From: Gymnothorax reevesii
Lineage: Eukaryota > Chordata > Actinopteri > Anguilliformes > Muraenidae
Assembly (NCBI GenBank): GCA_029721435.1
Contig: CM056583.1
Location: 91,860,720-91,924,719, forward strand
Direction: 5' to 3'
Length of the DNA: 64,000 bases
Shown here: one piece after another, positions 1-12,559 of the stretch
Layout of the letters: the number at the start of each line of letters is the position of its first letter
How positions within the stretch are numbered: the first letter of the stretch is position 1
Notes under the pieces: model-generated
Databases searched by the model: none
What the model saw: the letters and a program-made list of their open reading frames with translations, nothing else
Told to the model about the DNA's origin: nothing
Translations under genes and position numbers: made by a program

Positions 1-354
1 TTTTACATTGAGGAACATATTTCTGAAATTGTTCCACAATTTTTGGATGCATTTTTTTTTTGCAGATTGGTGAACCTCTGCCCATGTTTACTTCTGAGAG
101 ACTCTGCCTCTCTAAAATGCTCTTTTTATACCTGGTCATGTTACTGACCTGTTAACCTAATTAGTTGCAAAATGTTCCTCCAAATTCAAAATAAGCTAAT
201 ATTTTTCATGAAATGGTATAATGTCTCACTTTAAACATCTGACATGTTGTCTATGCTCTATTGTGAATAAAATGTGGGTTAGTGAGATTTGCAAATCATA
301 GCATTGTTTTTTATTTACATTTTACACAGCATCACAGTATCAATTTGGGTTGTA
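1..354 (-). mobile_element. Tc1/mariner element, terminal fragment running off the left edge
   Basis: The right end carries the terminal inverted repeat of the same Tc1 family found at 12560 and 46849, including a gcaaatca block and an AT-rich stretch ending in a TA at 353-354. Reverse-complemented, the interior matches the left part of the 12560 copy, including the tract around tgtggaacaattt. The transposase-coding part therefore lies to the left of the window on the minus strand. No open transposase frame is visible in this fragment. Confidence 0.75.
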
Positions 355-1929
355 TACTCAGCAGAAGTGCTGATTCTTAAATATTTAAAAGCATAAGTAG
401 AACAAACTGAAGTGGAATGTCCCCTTGTGATCTGGTAGGGACCAAACCTTGAACAGTAGGAAGTAACACTATCAGTCATGTATTAAATTTCAGCCATTCA
501 GCGGATGACCTCACCCAAAGTGACACCACAGATTATGATTTTCAAATGCATCCACTTTTAAGGCTGAATATTTGAGAATGCAGCTCAGGTTAAGTCCCTT
601 GCTCTAGGGCGTAACGGCAGAACCAGATGAGAATCAATACCTCCTTCCTGTTGCATTACTTTAGAAATTTGCTCTTCCCTTCTTTAAGTCAACAGATGAG
701 AGAGAGGGGTGTGAGTTTTGGCCCGTCCCTCTCGCTGTGCCGAGCTCCTGAAACTGCTCTGTTACTCGCAGTCCTGGTTAGACTGGATTTTTTTTTTCCT
801 TGATGCTCCTGTGATATTTTGGCTGAATGTGCACGTGGGAGAAGCTGCCGGGGAACGTGTACTTGATGAGGAGTTCTCTTTATCCGTTAGATCTACTATC
901 ATCGATAGAGTGGGCCGTGGCACTGTTGTTGTTGTTCTGGCCTCTCCTTCATGCTGCAAACTTCCCATCCCACCTACCCTGCAATTCTGGAATGAGATCT
1001 GACAACTGTGTGAAATCTAGCAGCTGGAGTGAAGTGAAACTGCAGTGATGTTTGTGAACCAGCTCCAGATCATGTGTGTAAATGTATGCAGCGCAGTGTG
1101 GAATCCAACACCAGCTCGACTAATATTGGTGGGCCTGATGTCGGCCAGAATATCTCCTGTGATCTGGAAGAACCAAGTACGTGTGTCACTTTTGGTAGAT
1201 ACTGAGTTTAACCTTCATTTGCAGAAATTAAGAGTGGTGAAAATCTTAAAACACTAGCTATTAGTGTCAATTGAATTTTCAAAATCAAGTTTCTATCATA
1301 TTTTTTTCTGTTAGGAAAAGTCCAGAATCTAACATTTTTGTTCAATTGTGAGATTTTGCCACTGATAAACTTACTTGGCTTTTCCAGATCACAGGAGATA
1401 CGCCCCCCTGCACCTGCATTAGCAGCTTACACCTTTAACAAAAGGCAGGCTAGATGGATGTGTGGATTCAGGCTGTCTACCCTGAATGCTGATCCTGGTG
1501 TCCGAGCAGCCTCTTATTACAGTGAGACTCTTCAGACCAGCTGCAGTTAGTAATTTCCTCAGTTGTCCAGTTTTGGTGATCACACTGCCAACCTGGCTGA
1601 TCAGCCAGTTGTGGCGACGTTAGCGGAGTCCGGTGTTTTCCTCTGGTGTAGCTCATCACACTTCAAGGCTTTACGCCTGGAGTGTTCAGAGACGCCGTCC
1701 TGGCACCAGTCTGCTTGTTTTTTTGTGGCGCTCATGAGTAGCGCGGTGTTTCAGCCGCAGAGCCCTGCTCTCCGAATGGGTTTTGTGTCTCTAAAGCTCC
1801 CATTTCAGACACGCTGCGATGCGACGGGTCAGTGCTGCGCGACGTCAAAAAAATAAATGGAACACATGGGTTTCAATTAAATTATCCAGACTGGTGGTGA
1901 GCAACCAAAACAATCGCAGGGTTCAAAAG
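355..1929. other. Unannotated upstream DNA
   Basis: About 1.6 kb between a Tc1 fragment and a minisatellite. It contains only short open frames (60-97 codons) with no recognisable domain, no convincing splice-site pairs and no repeat I can name. I see no supported gene here. Confidence 0.6.
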
Positions 1930-3520
1930 GGTCCCTCTGTCTCCATCTCTTTAAATCGGTCCCTCTGTCTCCATCTCTTTAAATCGGTCCCTCTGTCTCC
2001 ATCTCTTTAAATCGGTCCCTCTGTCTCCATCTCTTTAAATCGGTCCCTCTGTCTCCATCTCTTTAAATCGGTCCCTCTGTCTCCATCTCTTTAAATCGGT
2101 CCCTCTGTCTCCATCTCTTTAAATCGGTCCCTCTGTCTCCATCTCTTTAAATCGGTCACTCTGTCTCCATCTCTTAAAATCGGTCCCTCTGTCTCCATCT
2201 CTTTAAATCGGTCCCTCTGTCTCCATCTCTTTAAATCGGTCCCTCTGTCTCCATCTCTTTAAATCGGTCCCTCTGTCTCCATCTCTTTAAATCGGTCCCT
2301 CTGTCTCCATCTCTTTAAATCGGTCCCTCTGTCTCCATCTCTTTAAATCGGTCCCTCTGTCTCCATCTCTTTAAATCGGTCCCTCTGTCTCCATCTCTTT
2401 AAATCGGTCCCTCTGTCTCCATCTCTTTAAATCGGTCCCTCTGTCTCCATCTCTTTAAATCGGTCCCTCTGTCTCCATCTCTTTAAATCGGTCCCTCTGT
2501 CTCCATCTCTTTAAATCGGTCCCTCTGTCTCCATCTCTTTAAATCGGTCCCTCTGTCTCCATCTCTTTAAATCGGTCCCTCTGTCTCCATCTCTTTAAAT
2601 TGGTCCCTTTGTCTCCATCTCTTTAAATCGGTCCCTCTGTCTCCATCTCTTTAAATCGGTCCCTCTGTCTCCATCTCTTTAAATCGGTCCCTCTGTCTCC
2701 ATCTCTTTAAATCGGTCCCTCTGTCTCCATCTCTTAAAATCGGTCCCTCTGTCTCCATCTCTTTAAATCGGTCCCTCTGTCTCCATCTCTTAAAATCGGT
2801 CCCTCTGTCTCCATCTCTTTAAATCGGTCCCTCTGTCTCCATCTCTTAAAATCGCTCCCTCTGTCTCCATCTCTTTAAATCGGTCCCTCTGTCTCCATCT
2901 CTTTAAATCGGCCCCTCTGTCTCCATCTCTTTAAATCGGTCCCTCTGTCTCCATCTCTTTAAATCGGCCCCTCTGTCTCCATCTCTTTAAATCGGTCCCT
3001 CTGTCTCCATCTCTTTAAATCGGTCCCTCTGTCTCCATCTCTTTAAATCGGTCCCCCTGTCTCCATCTCTTTAAATCGGTCCCCCTGTCTCCATCTCTTT
3101 AAATCGGTCCCTCTGTCTCCATCTCTTTAAATCGGTCCCTCTGTCCCCATCTCTTTAATTCCGCCCCTCTCTCTCCATCTCTTTAAATTGGTCCCTTTGT
3201 CTCCATCTCTTTAAATCGGTCCCTCTGTCTCCATCTCTTTAAATCGGTCCCTCTGTCTCCATCTCTTTAAATCGGTCCCTCTGTCTCCATCTCTTTAAAT
3301 CGGTCCCTCTGTCTCCATCTCTTTAAATCGGTCCCTCTGTCTCCATCTCTTTAAATCGGCCCCTCTGTCTCCATCTCTTTAAATCGATCCCTCTGTCTCC
3401 ATCTCTTTAAATTGGTCCCTCTGTCTCCATCTCTTTAAATCGGTCACTCTGTCTCCATCTCTTTAAATCGGTCCAACTGTCTCCATCTCTTTAAATCGGT
3501 CCCTCTGTCTCCATCTCTCT
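1930..3520. repeat. 28-bp minisatellite, about 57 copies
   Basis: Tandem array of a 28-bp pyrimidine-rich unit, ggtccctctgtctccatc followed by tctttaaatc, running head to tail for about 1.59 kb. Most copies are identical. Scattered variants (ttaaaatc, ggcccc, ggtcac, ccccctg) are mostly in the second half, from about 2590 on. The near-perfect first half suggests recent expansion or homogenisation. It lies 18 kb upstream of tacc1 exon 1. Confidence 0.97.
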
Positions 3521-3821
3521 GAAGTCCCGAGCTGTTCTCTGGCTCATTTCCTTTATCTTTATTTTCACTTGTAAGAAAATACAAGTGTATTGTAAGACTG
3601 AAGCTGTTTTTTTGAGGTCAATCATATGAACTGCTTCATGGATCCATATTTGATAAGTTGATATGTTTACATCGATCCACTTATTCGCAATTATCTTTTT
3701 TGGAACTATGCGTATTGAAAGAAAAACATTTCTATTACTATGTGGACGTTTATTGTACAAAAGTTATGCAGGTCTCTTAGAACACGTGTGTGTGTGTCTG
3801 TGTGTGTGTCTGTGTGTGTGT

Positions 3822-3866
<45 letters not shown>

Positions 3867-4187
3867 TATGTGTGTAGAGGGGTGGGTTTTTTTTTTTATT
3901 CAGGAACTGTTTGGTTAAGGCTCACTTCCTGATTTAATTCAACAGTGTGGTCGCTGATTTGTTGGTTTCCTGTCCAATCATGTGGCAGCATAGTTACAGA
4001 AACGTTAACATTACGATGACAGTCACCATTTAGAGAGTTTACTCATCCTGTTCTTTCTTTTGCATTGCTTGCTGCCTTCATATATCCAACATTATTTTAA
4101 TAATCCAGTCCACTGAGTTTTCTGTAAAGTCTATGTTTTGTTGTTTATTCTGATAATCAAAATTTTAAAGTTGAACTGAAGAGAACC
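3521..4187. other. Unannotated spacer with a TG microsatellite
   Basis: Sequence between two minisatellites. It contains an interrupted (TG)n run at about 3785-3875. Short open frames across it are products of the microsatellite. No gene is supported. Confidence 0.6.
3785..3875. repeat. (TG)n microsatellite
   Basis: About 90 bp of TG dinucleotides interrupted by TC steps and ending in tgcgcgtatgtgtg. Confidence 0.95.
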
Positions 4188-5740
4188 GTACGCTTAGGGT
4201 GTAGACAGATATACACTCTCCCGGTGCTCAGGGTGTAGACAGATATACACTCTCCCGGTGCTCAGGGTGTAGACAGATATACACTCTCTCGGTGCTCAGG
4301 GTGTAGACAGATATACACTCTCCCGGTGCTCAGGGTGTAGACAGATATACACTCTCACGGTGCTCAGGGTGTAGACAGATATACACTCTCACGGTGCTCA
4401 GGGTGTAGACAGATATACACTCTCCCGGTGCTCAGGGTGTAGACAGATATACACTCTCTCGGTGCTCAGGGTGTAGACAGATATACACTCTCCCGGTGCT
4501 CAGGGTGTAGACAGATATACACTCTCCCGGTGCTCAGGGTGTAGACACATATACACTCTCCCGGTGCTCAGGGTGTAGACAGATATACACTCTCTCGGTG
4601 CTTAGGGTGTAGACAGATATACACTCTCACGGTGCTCAGGGTGTAGACAGATATACACTCTCCCGGTGCTCAGGGTGTAGACAGATATACACTCTCCCGG
4701 TGCTCAGGGTGTAGACAGATATACACTCTCACGGTGCTTAGGGTGTAGACAGATATACACTCTCCCGGTGCTCAGGGTGTAGACAGATATACACTCTCCC
4801 GGTGCTCAGGGTGTAGACAGATATACACTCTCCCGGTGCTCAGGGTGTAGACAGATATACACTCTCCCGGTGCTCAGGGTGTAGACAGATATACACTCTC
4901 CCGGTGCTCAGGGTGTAGACAGATATACACTCTCACGGTGCTTAGGGTGTAGACAGATATACACTCTCCCGGTGCTCAGGGTGTAGACAGATATACACTC
5001 TCCCGGTGCTCAGGGTGTAGACAGATATACACTCTCCCGGTGCTCAGGGTGTAGACAGATATACACTCTCCCGGTGCTCAGGGTGTAGACAGATATACAC
5101 TCTCACGGTGCTCAGGGTGTAGACAGATATACACTCTCCCGGTGCTCAGGGTGTAGACAGATATACACTCTCCAGGTGCTCAGGGTGTAGACAGATATAC
5201 ACTCTCACGGTGCTCAGGGTGTAGACAGATATACACTCTCACGGTGCTCAGGGTGTAGACAGATATACACTCTCCCGGTGCTCAGGGTGTAGACAGATAT
5301 ACACTCTCCCGTGCTCAGGGTGTAGACAGATATACACTCTCCCGGTGCTCAGGGTGTAGACAGATATACACTCTCACGGTGCTTAGGGTGTAGACAGATA
5401 TACACTCTCCCGGTGCTCATGGTGTAGACAGATATACACTCTCACGGTGCTTAGGGTGTAGACAGATATACACTCTCCAGGTGCTCAGGGTGTAGACAGA
5501 TATACACTCTCCTGGTGCTCAGGGTGTAGACAGATATACACTCTCCCGGTTCTCAGGGTGTAGACAGATATACACTCTCACGGTGCTCAGGGTGTAGACA
5601 GATATACACTCTCCAGGTGCTCAGGGTGTAGACAGATATACACTCTCCCGGTGCTCAGGGTGTAGACAGATATACACTCTCCCGGTGCTCAGGGTGTAGA
5701 CAGATATACACTCTCTCGGTGCTCAGGGTGTGTATGTATA
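4188..5740. repeat. 34-bp minisatellite, about 45 copies
   Basis: Head-to-tail 34-bp unit, gtgctcagggtgtagaca followed by gatatacactctcccg. The variable site is the cccg/cacg/ctcg/cagg block, and one copy at about 5310 lacks a base. Degenerate copies continue to about 5910 (for example ctctcccagcgctcagg near 5810-5827), so the right border is eroded and older than the core. Confidence 0.96.
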
Positions 5741-5910
5741 CACTCTCCCAGTGCTCTGGTTGAGACAGATATATGCTCTCGCAGTGTTTTGTGTGTAGCC
5801 TGACATACACTCTCCCAGCGCTCAGGCTAAGTACCGGTACGTGCTCACCTCGTGCTTTTCCTGTGGACAGAAGTGTGTAGTTTGTTGACAGACATCCTCT
5901 ACCAGTGCTT

Positions 5911-6539
5911 AGGCCATAAATATGCTGCAATCACACAGCCCCAAGCGATGTGTTTCTCCAAGCCTGGTCTTACCTGACTTTGGTGACTACATTGTTTGCT
6001 CTTCAACCACAATCATTCTTGGTGAGTCGGCATCACAAGATGCTGTCATTCAGGTAGCAGAAAGGCAGCTCCACTCATGACTCTCATGGCTGCTGTGTGA
6101 CTGTTTTTGGTTCTTACACCACTGCTATCCGCACAGTTTTGTGTTCAAGACCAGCAGTCACCTCAAGACCATCAAGCTCTGCCATCTTATAACATGGCTG
6201 TGCATGTTTCAGCTGCTCCAGTGATCAGATTAAGGAAAAAAATAGATTAGCATTTTTTGCTAATCATTATTCCAATTGATTAACAACTGTTTAGCACATC
6301 TGAAAAACGATTAGCAACAAGAGTCATCAAAAGATAACATATCCCCCCGGCCCCTCATTATTTGCGACAGTCATGTCAGTCCGACACCTTCAAAGATATT
6401 CAAACAAGAATGTTGAGGTGATTTTCCTTTGGAATGATCTAGAAGTATGTCCTGGCAACATCTAGCAAATGATTAAAAAGATTATGAAGCACATGTTTGC
6501 AAAGGCAATAAAAAAACAAGGGTCATTAATGAACGATGT
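5911..6539. other. Unannotated spacer
   Basis: About 630 bp, AT-rich toward the right. I see no gene, named repeat or splice-site pair. Confidence 0.5.
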
Positions 6540-7110
6540 TTTAGTTCTGCTCTGGAAACAAACCCAGCCCTGCAACTGAGTCCAAATCCATGTCGCTTCC
6601 ATGGAAAGGAAAAAAAGTAATTTCAGGAAATTCAAACGATGAAAAGGCACCACATCAGTACTTGGGTAATGCACATACAAAGTTTCAGTAAGATATATTG
6701 AACTGTTTTTTAGTTGTGCTCCAGAAACAAACCTATCTCTGTACAGAGTCCAAATCCAACACATTTCCATGGAAAGGAAAAAAAATATTTTTTTCAGAAA
6801 TCTGAAAATATCAAAAGGCACCACTTCAGTATGTGGGTAATACACATGCAAAGTTTCAGAAAGATATATTGAACGGTTTTGAGTTCTGCTCCTGAAACGA
6901 TCTAGGCTTGATGTGCACTAAGTCCAGATTTGTTTCCATGGAAATGGCAAAAATAGGAAGCCCGAAATTTCCAAAGTAGCAAAAGGCACATCTAGACTAT
7001 ACATAAAATACATGCACCAATTTGGATCTGATATCTTGCATAGTTTCCGAGTTCTGTTCCGGAAACAAAAGATTATGGACGGACAGACAGACAGACGGAC
7101 GGACAGACGG
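6540..7110. repeat. Degenerate tandem repeat of about 171 bp, three to four units
   Basis: A block with gaaacaaacc, gagtccaaatcc, ttccatggaaagg, aaaaggcacca and aaagtttcag recurs near 6550, 6721 and 6890. The block ends at about 7060 in ggaaacaaaag followed by a (GGAC/AGAC)n tail at 7078-7112. The spacing is about 171 bp. A cggacgga-type tail is common at the end of dispersed repeats in aquatic animals, so this may be a tandemly copied transposon end. The 129-codon minus-strand frame here only reflects the repeat. Confidence 0.6.
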
Positions 7111-7112
7111 AG

Positions 7113-10100
7113 GAGGCGATCCCTATAAAAATGAGAAAACATTATGTCAGATTTTAAATGACAAAAAGGCTATAAAAACTTCTCCAATAGGCATCATAGC
7201 TACCATAGATTCACTAGTCAGCTATCTGTACCTAAAACTTTGCTTTTGAACTCGCCAACAAACTAGCTAACGTCCCAAAAATGTTGAAGTTCAGTTGGGT
7301 CACACGAAACTGCCACGAAACCTCAAATAAGTTCATGCCTATGACAGCTGGCGAAGTTAGAAAAGTTGGGGCAAGAAACAAATCGTATCGCCTTGATATG
7401 ATGATCATTTAAAAAGATTTACCTTTGTTAATGTTAGTTGCCTTACGAGCCAGTAAGGTGGCTAAATCCAAAGAGCAACATAATTTAATATGCGATGGCT
7501 TCAAATGGCTCACATAGCAGAGTCCAGCCATCACCGCCAAAAATTATAGAGCGTATGACTGTACCAGACCAGAAAGCCTCCCGAATCCCAAGAGCATGCA
7601 TGCGCTCCCCAGAAGCTGATTGGTTGTTATGCAAACGAGGAACATCATTTTCCAGCCATTCAAAGTGTGACAACTCCTCCTATTTCTATGTGGCTCTGGA
7701 ATTCGGACGTTCGCAGGCTAGTGAGTCGGAAACCATGAAATCTCATTCAGATTTTTTGAATCACATTTTTTGTGTGCAAAGGGATTGCTACGATGATTAG
7801 CATTTCTTAAAAACTTGAAATTTGATTCGCATTTTGCAATGTGAATCTGCCTTATCTGTTCACTGTGCTCATTGGCTGAGAATGAGAGCGCTTACTGTAA
7901 TTGGCCAGATAGAGTGCCTGAGGAACCAGGCTTTCCCCTAATGTAACCCGTGCCTTTACTTCTCTATACCTCTACTCCTCAGTTAGGATGCTTTCACACT
8001 AGGGACAGATCCAAATAAACTTAACCCCAAAGTGCAGTTCGTTGGGTAAGTGTGAACGCAAGCGTACTGTGCTTGAGCACGTAAGTGGGCTGTTACGTGA
8101 CATCTTACCTGTTTTACTCTTGTTCTGACAAATGAAAAACATAAAATCTCAATCGGATGCTACAAAAAGAAATGCAGAGATTTATGAAAGAATTTGAGAA
8201 TATTTACATTCACATGGTTGCCGCAGAACAGAGCTGAACAGAAAATGTGGCTGGAATATTTAAAAAATGCAGAACATGGTGTGAAAATCTAGCAGCTCAA
8301 GTGATGAAAAAGATCAATTTTTGTGGCTTCTTCTTCTTTGTATCTATTTCTCTAGTTAAAACCACCTAGGTGCATACTGCCACCTACTGGATTGGAATGT
8401 TGACACACACAAGTGTACTCGGCTACGGATCGACATTATCTCTCTCTCTCGCTTTATCTCTCTCTCATCACTTTTACTTGCAAAAATTCTATCTCAATGA
8501 GTGCATTATGCTGCAAAGGCACATTCATCAATAAAAAATTAAACAAGGACATCATTAGGGTTTAAAAAAATGAAACATTACTATGATTTTTGCTTTTCTT
8601 TTCTTTAGTCCATCTTCCTTTTCCCCATCTATCAAAGCTGGTTTCTTACAGGCTGCAAACCTCATCATCCCGGGCGAGCTTCAGGCAGACTGGGACAGTG
8701 AGTGTAGGGACCTGATTCTACAGTCTCTCTGAGCACCAAAACCTTCTGTCATTCTGTCGCTGAGGTAGCTGAAGTTGAAGTGCCCCCTTGTCAGATTAAA
8801 TTCTTCCATAAAGAAAGTGGACTTTAACTTTTCTTATTTTAACAGTGGTTTCAGTGTGTGCTGAGGTGTTCTTATCCTGGTAAATCACTGGTCTGACGCA
8901 TATTTTTCCCTCGTCAGATATCTTTCCCCTGTCCTCAGTTTTGTAGCTTTTCTCTCGGGTAGAATGCAACAACTTGTCTCCACCCTGTTCTCACATCTGT
9001 GGTCCCTTTCAAGCCATCAGGACCGGTTCGGTGCTCGAAGCACAGGCTCACCGTGTTTGTGGAGGGCGGGGACCTGTTTGCATGTTGGATTTGTGCTGTA
9101 CCAGTTAAAATTTGAAGCAGCAAAATGCACTCAGGCCTCTCTGTGGATGCTGTGCTGCTTTCAGTAACTGATTGCTGTCCTATGGCATTCAGCCATCCAG
9201 ATTAATCATGTAATTTCATTACTGCAGTCTATTCCTGCGGCTATTGCACTTCCACATGGACATTTAAGTTCTGATGACATCATAAACGGTGTTGCTAAGC
9301 AACATGAGCCATTATTGATGATTGTTGAGTGGTTCAGTCACATGACCTGCTCAGTTCTGGTTTTATCTTTATCTCTTTGAGCTGGTTCATGTCACTAACT
9401 AATCTCTCCTCTGGCTTCATTGTCCCAAAGGCAACGTACTTCACGCATTTTTCTATCTAGAAATTACTTTTCATTGTTCAGCTGCCTAAAGTCCAGTGAT
9501 GGTGTTAGTTTGCACAAGTCCTTTGTGGAACTGAGCAAAGCACATTGACCTTCGCTCCAATAAACCATCATTTCAAATCTGAACTGTCTCCTTCACATCA
9601 CCTGCTGTGCTGGAGGTCACGGCCCGGGTAATGCCAGAGATGGCTAAGCTCCTCTCCGATTGGTGCAAGTTCAGCTGCGCTACTGCGTCAGAGATGCCAA
9701 GTCTCACGCATTCGGCGTAGGTCTCACGCATTTTTTTGGCTTATTCCCCGTAGTCTGCAATTATTCAATGAACACTTATTAATGAGATTCTCATGTGGAA
9801 TTAAAATCCTTGTGCAGTGAAGTTTCAGTTTCACTAGCGTACAGGTGCACCTCATCACAAGCAACATGGAAAGCGATTATGACTCCGGACTTTTCGTGTT
9901 TCTCTTCACTCAGGGATTGGAAACAGTGCATGTGTTTCATGATCATTTCAATTGTGTAAATGAAATAAGACCGTTTGAAACATTTTTATGCAATTCCATT
10001 GCTTTTAATCCCTCAGTAAAGACAAGCCTGAGAATTCCCGAGTCATATTCGATGTCCATGTCCTTAGTGGGGAAATCCACCGTAATGCATGTGAAACTGA

Positions 10101-11120
10101 ATAACTAAATGCACAATGACTTAAATTCCGCGAGTGAATTTCTTCAGTGCGTGTTGATTGAAATATTGCTGACTACGGCTCAGAAACGTGACGCCACTGA
10201 GGAGACTTGGCATCTCTGCTGCGTACCATGAGCGGCGGTTGTGGCACTCAGCATTTGACAAAGGTACAGAGCAGCCCTTGGTAGTGCTTGAAAGCTGATT
10301 TAGGTTTGTATTATACGTGTCTCCGGACAATCCTAATTTCTGTTTGGATTTCACTTGAGAGTGTCAGCGTATTTGTACAAATAATTTTCATTTTGACAAG
10401 CTACTGCTCCAGATTGTACTCTCGAGCATACTAATGCTTTCTATGGGTTTTCATCCAGGGATTTCTAATTGGGCACCAGTGACCTCTGCTGGTGACTGTG
10501 AGAATTGAAACTACTGCAATTGGTGTGACAAACCACATGCTTCAGGGTCATCAGTTCATTCGATCACATAGACGAAAAATTATTATAATGAGGAGTTGGG
10601 CCTAATGGATTGTATGCAATACAGAGACAGCTTGTGTTATTTTAACCTAATTTGCAGACATCCACTCTGTGAAATGACATAAATTGCATGACTGCTATGG
10701 TTCCAAATTACCTGAAGAGGGAGACATTACACACATTTTCAAGCGGTAATTTTGGCCCTGGGAATGACGGCTTCTTACCTGAATGTGCTCGAAAGCGCGG
10801 GAGCATTTTTATTTATTTGCGACTAACACGCAGTAAGGATCCAGAACATGGCGAGAATACTGAGCACCGCTACTCAATCTGCTAAAAGGAGTAAATATAC
10901 GCAGTAAGAAAAACACTGTTCCTGCCAGTCTGTCTCTCGCTCCAGCGTCCTGGCTGCTCACCTGCATTATGACACCGTTTTCCCATGAGCACAACAGCTA
11001 GAATTGAGCATAATTTTAGCATTTGAGGTTGACAATTAATTTGCGGTTAGAAAAGCAAGCAGGCTAATGTCTGCCCCGAGGCTACACTACAGTTGCTTCG
11101 TGTGGTTCTGCAGGAAATCA
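7113..11120. other. Unannotated upstream DNA
   Basis: About 4 kb with no supported gene. A short CT run lies at about 8437-8466. A tract near 7990-8100 (gctttcacactaggg and onward) looks like a fish MITE end, but I could not find both termini. An exon-like 46-nt segment at 8652-8697 is described among the findings. Confidence 0.5.
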
Positions 11121-11122
11121 CA

Positions 11123-11123
<1 letters not shown>

Positions 11124-11186
<63 letters not shown>
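11124..11186. repeat. (TC)n microsatellite
   Basis: About 62 bp of uninterrupted TC repeats abutting a dispersed repeat that begins with three copies of aattc. Confidence 0.97.
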
Positions 11187-11192
<6 letters not shown>

Positions 11193-11593
11193 ATTCAATT
11201 CAAGTGAGCTTTATTGGCATGACGTAGATTATGCATACATATTGCCAAAGCATGAACTTTTTTTTTTAACAGAGAAAGATATATACATACACATATACAT
11301 ACATATACACACACGTACAACACATATGCAGTGTGTATATGTAAAGTATAAAGAAATGCAATGCAAACATGACATATTAAAGAATACATTAATAAATGAG
11401 ATGAAAGAAAAAAATTGGGAAAATAAAATTATAATATTATAGTATTTAAAGAAGAAATGCAAAAAAAAAAAAACCAGATTTTGTGCGGGTGCAGTATTTT
11501 AGGGTGTGCTGATGGTCGCCCTGTCCCTCAGGCTGTGACAGGCTGACTCATACTGCGCAGCGATTGCTACGGTCTCTCCTTCTCCAAGCACTA

Positions 11594-11626
<33 letters not shown>

Positions 11627-11640
11627 ATGGTATCAGTCGC
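11187..11640. repeat. Dispersed teleost repeat flanked by CT microsatellites
   Basis: It begins with aattcaattcaattcaag followed by tgagctttattggcatgac, a block I recognise as a common dispersed repeat in fish genomes. The right part (ccctgtccctcaggctgtga and onward, then a CT run at 11596-11624) fits the same family. I cannot assign a family name from sequence alone. The open frames inside are AT-rich noise. Confidence 0.55.
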
Positions 11641-11804
11641 GCTGAAAGAGAAAGCAGCCAATCAGAGAGGACAGCTGTTACATTTTTGCTGTCTAGAGGG
11701 TCGGAGCTGGGCTGTCAAATCATGCCTTGGCAGGTAAATCAGATCTAGGATTTCGCTCATAATCACTGACCAATTAACTCAGGTATTCTCAGTCTTAATC
11801 CATC

Positions 11805-11990
11805 ATTGGCTGGTGTGGGTGCAGGTTTTCATTCCAACCAAGCGGTTACTCGCCTGATTCTACAAAGCAACCCTTGGAGTCTCTGCCAAAGACCTGGATT
11901 AGGAGTAGCAGGTGTGTAACAACTTGGTGGGAATGAAAGCTGCCCCCACACAGGTCCCTGGTGTGTAAGATTGAAGACCTCTGAATTAAA
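11805..11990. repeat. Dispersed repeat fragment
   Basis: The segment with gcaggttttcattccaacca, ggattaggagtagcaggtg and attgaagacctctga resembles a repeat seen widely in fish non-coding DNA. No termini or target-site duplication are visible, so the class is uncertain. Confidence 0.4.
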
Positions 11991-12559
11991 TGGAAACTGC
12001 CCCCCCCCCGGAAACCTTTCTGCCCCGATGACGGCCTCTAATGGCTCTTCCACTTACTCTAGTTAAACTGAATAAATACAGACTGACAATTTATCAGAAG
12101 AGAAGTTTACTTTCTGGAGATTTAAAATGTATATTATCAATTTGAATATTTGTTTCTGACCCACACTGAACTGTGAGAGGAAGTCCGAAGGTGGAGTGGG
12201 TTTGCACATCCCTTGTTCCCAGTAATATCTGAGCGGCAAACATTCATTTCACTTTTTATCTTTTACATGGCGTAGTGGAGTGGAATGTCATTTTCTGACT
12301 TTTAATTCTGAAATCGCTGAACTGATGCAATGCAGATACTCAATGTTCATATCAGCAGGCATTTGAAACTTGCAGTGATGTGTCAGCTTAATTTTAGTGT
12401 TTTGTGCACATATATGGATAATTTTTTATTTTTTGTGAGTTATTGTGTAAAAAATTGTGAATGATTATTAAACTTTTGACATGCTGCATTATATGAATTA
12501 ATTATATCTGCTCTCCATCTGTTTAAGCTACAAAGCGGAGCTCATAAAAAGGTTTTTAA

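Noticed and set aside
1045..1257. Open frame of 70 codons next to a tctcctgtgatctgg tract
   Set aside because: No domain, no splice pair and no conservation signal that I can see.
6462..7142. Minus-strand open frames of 129 and 74 codons
   Set aside because: They follow the 171-bp repeat and encode degenerate copies of it.
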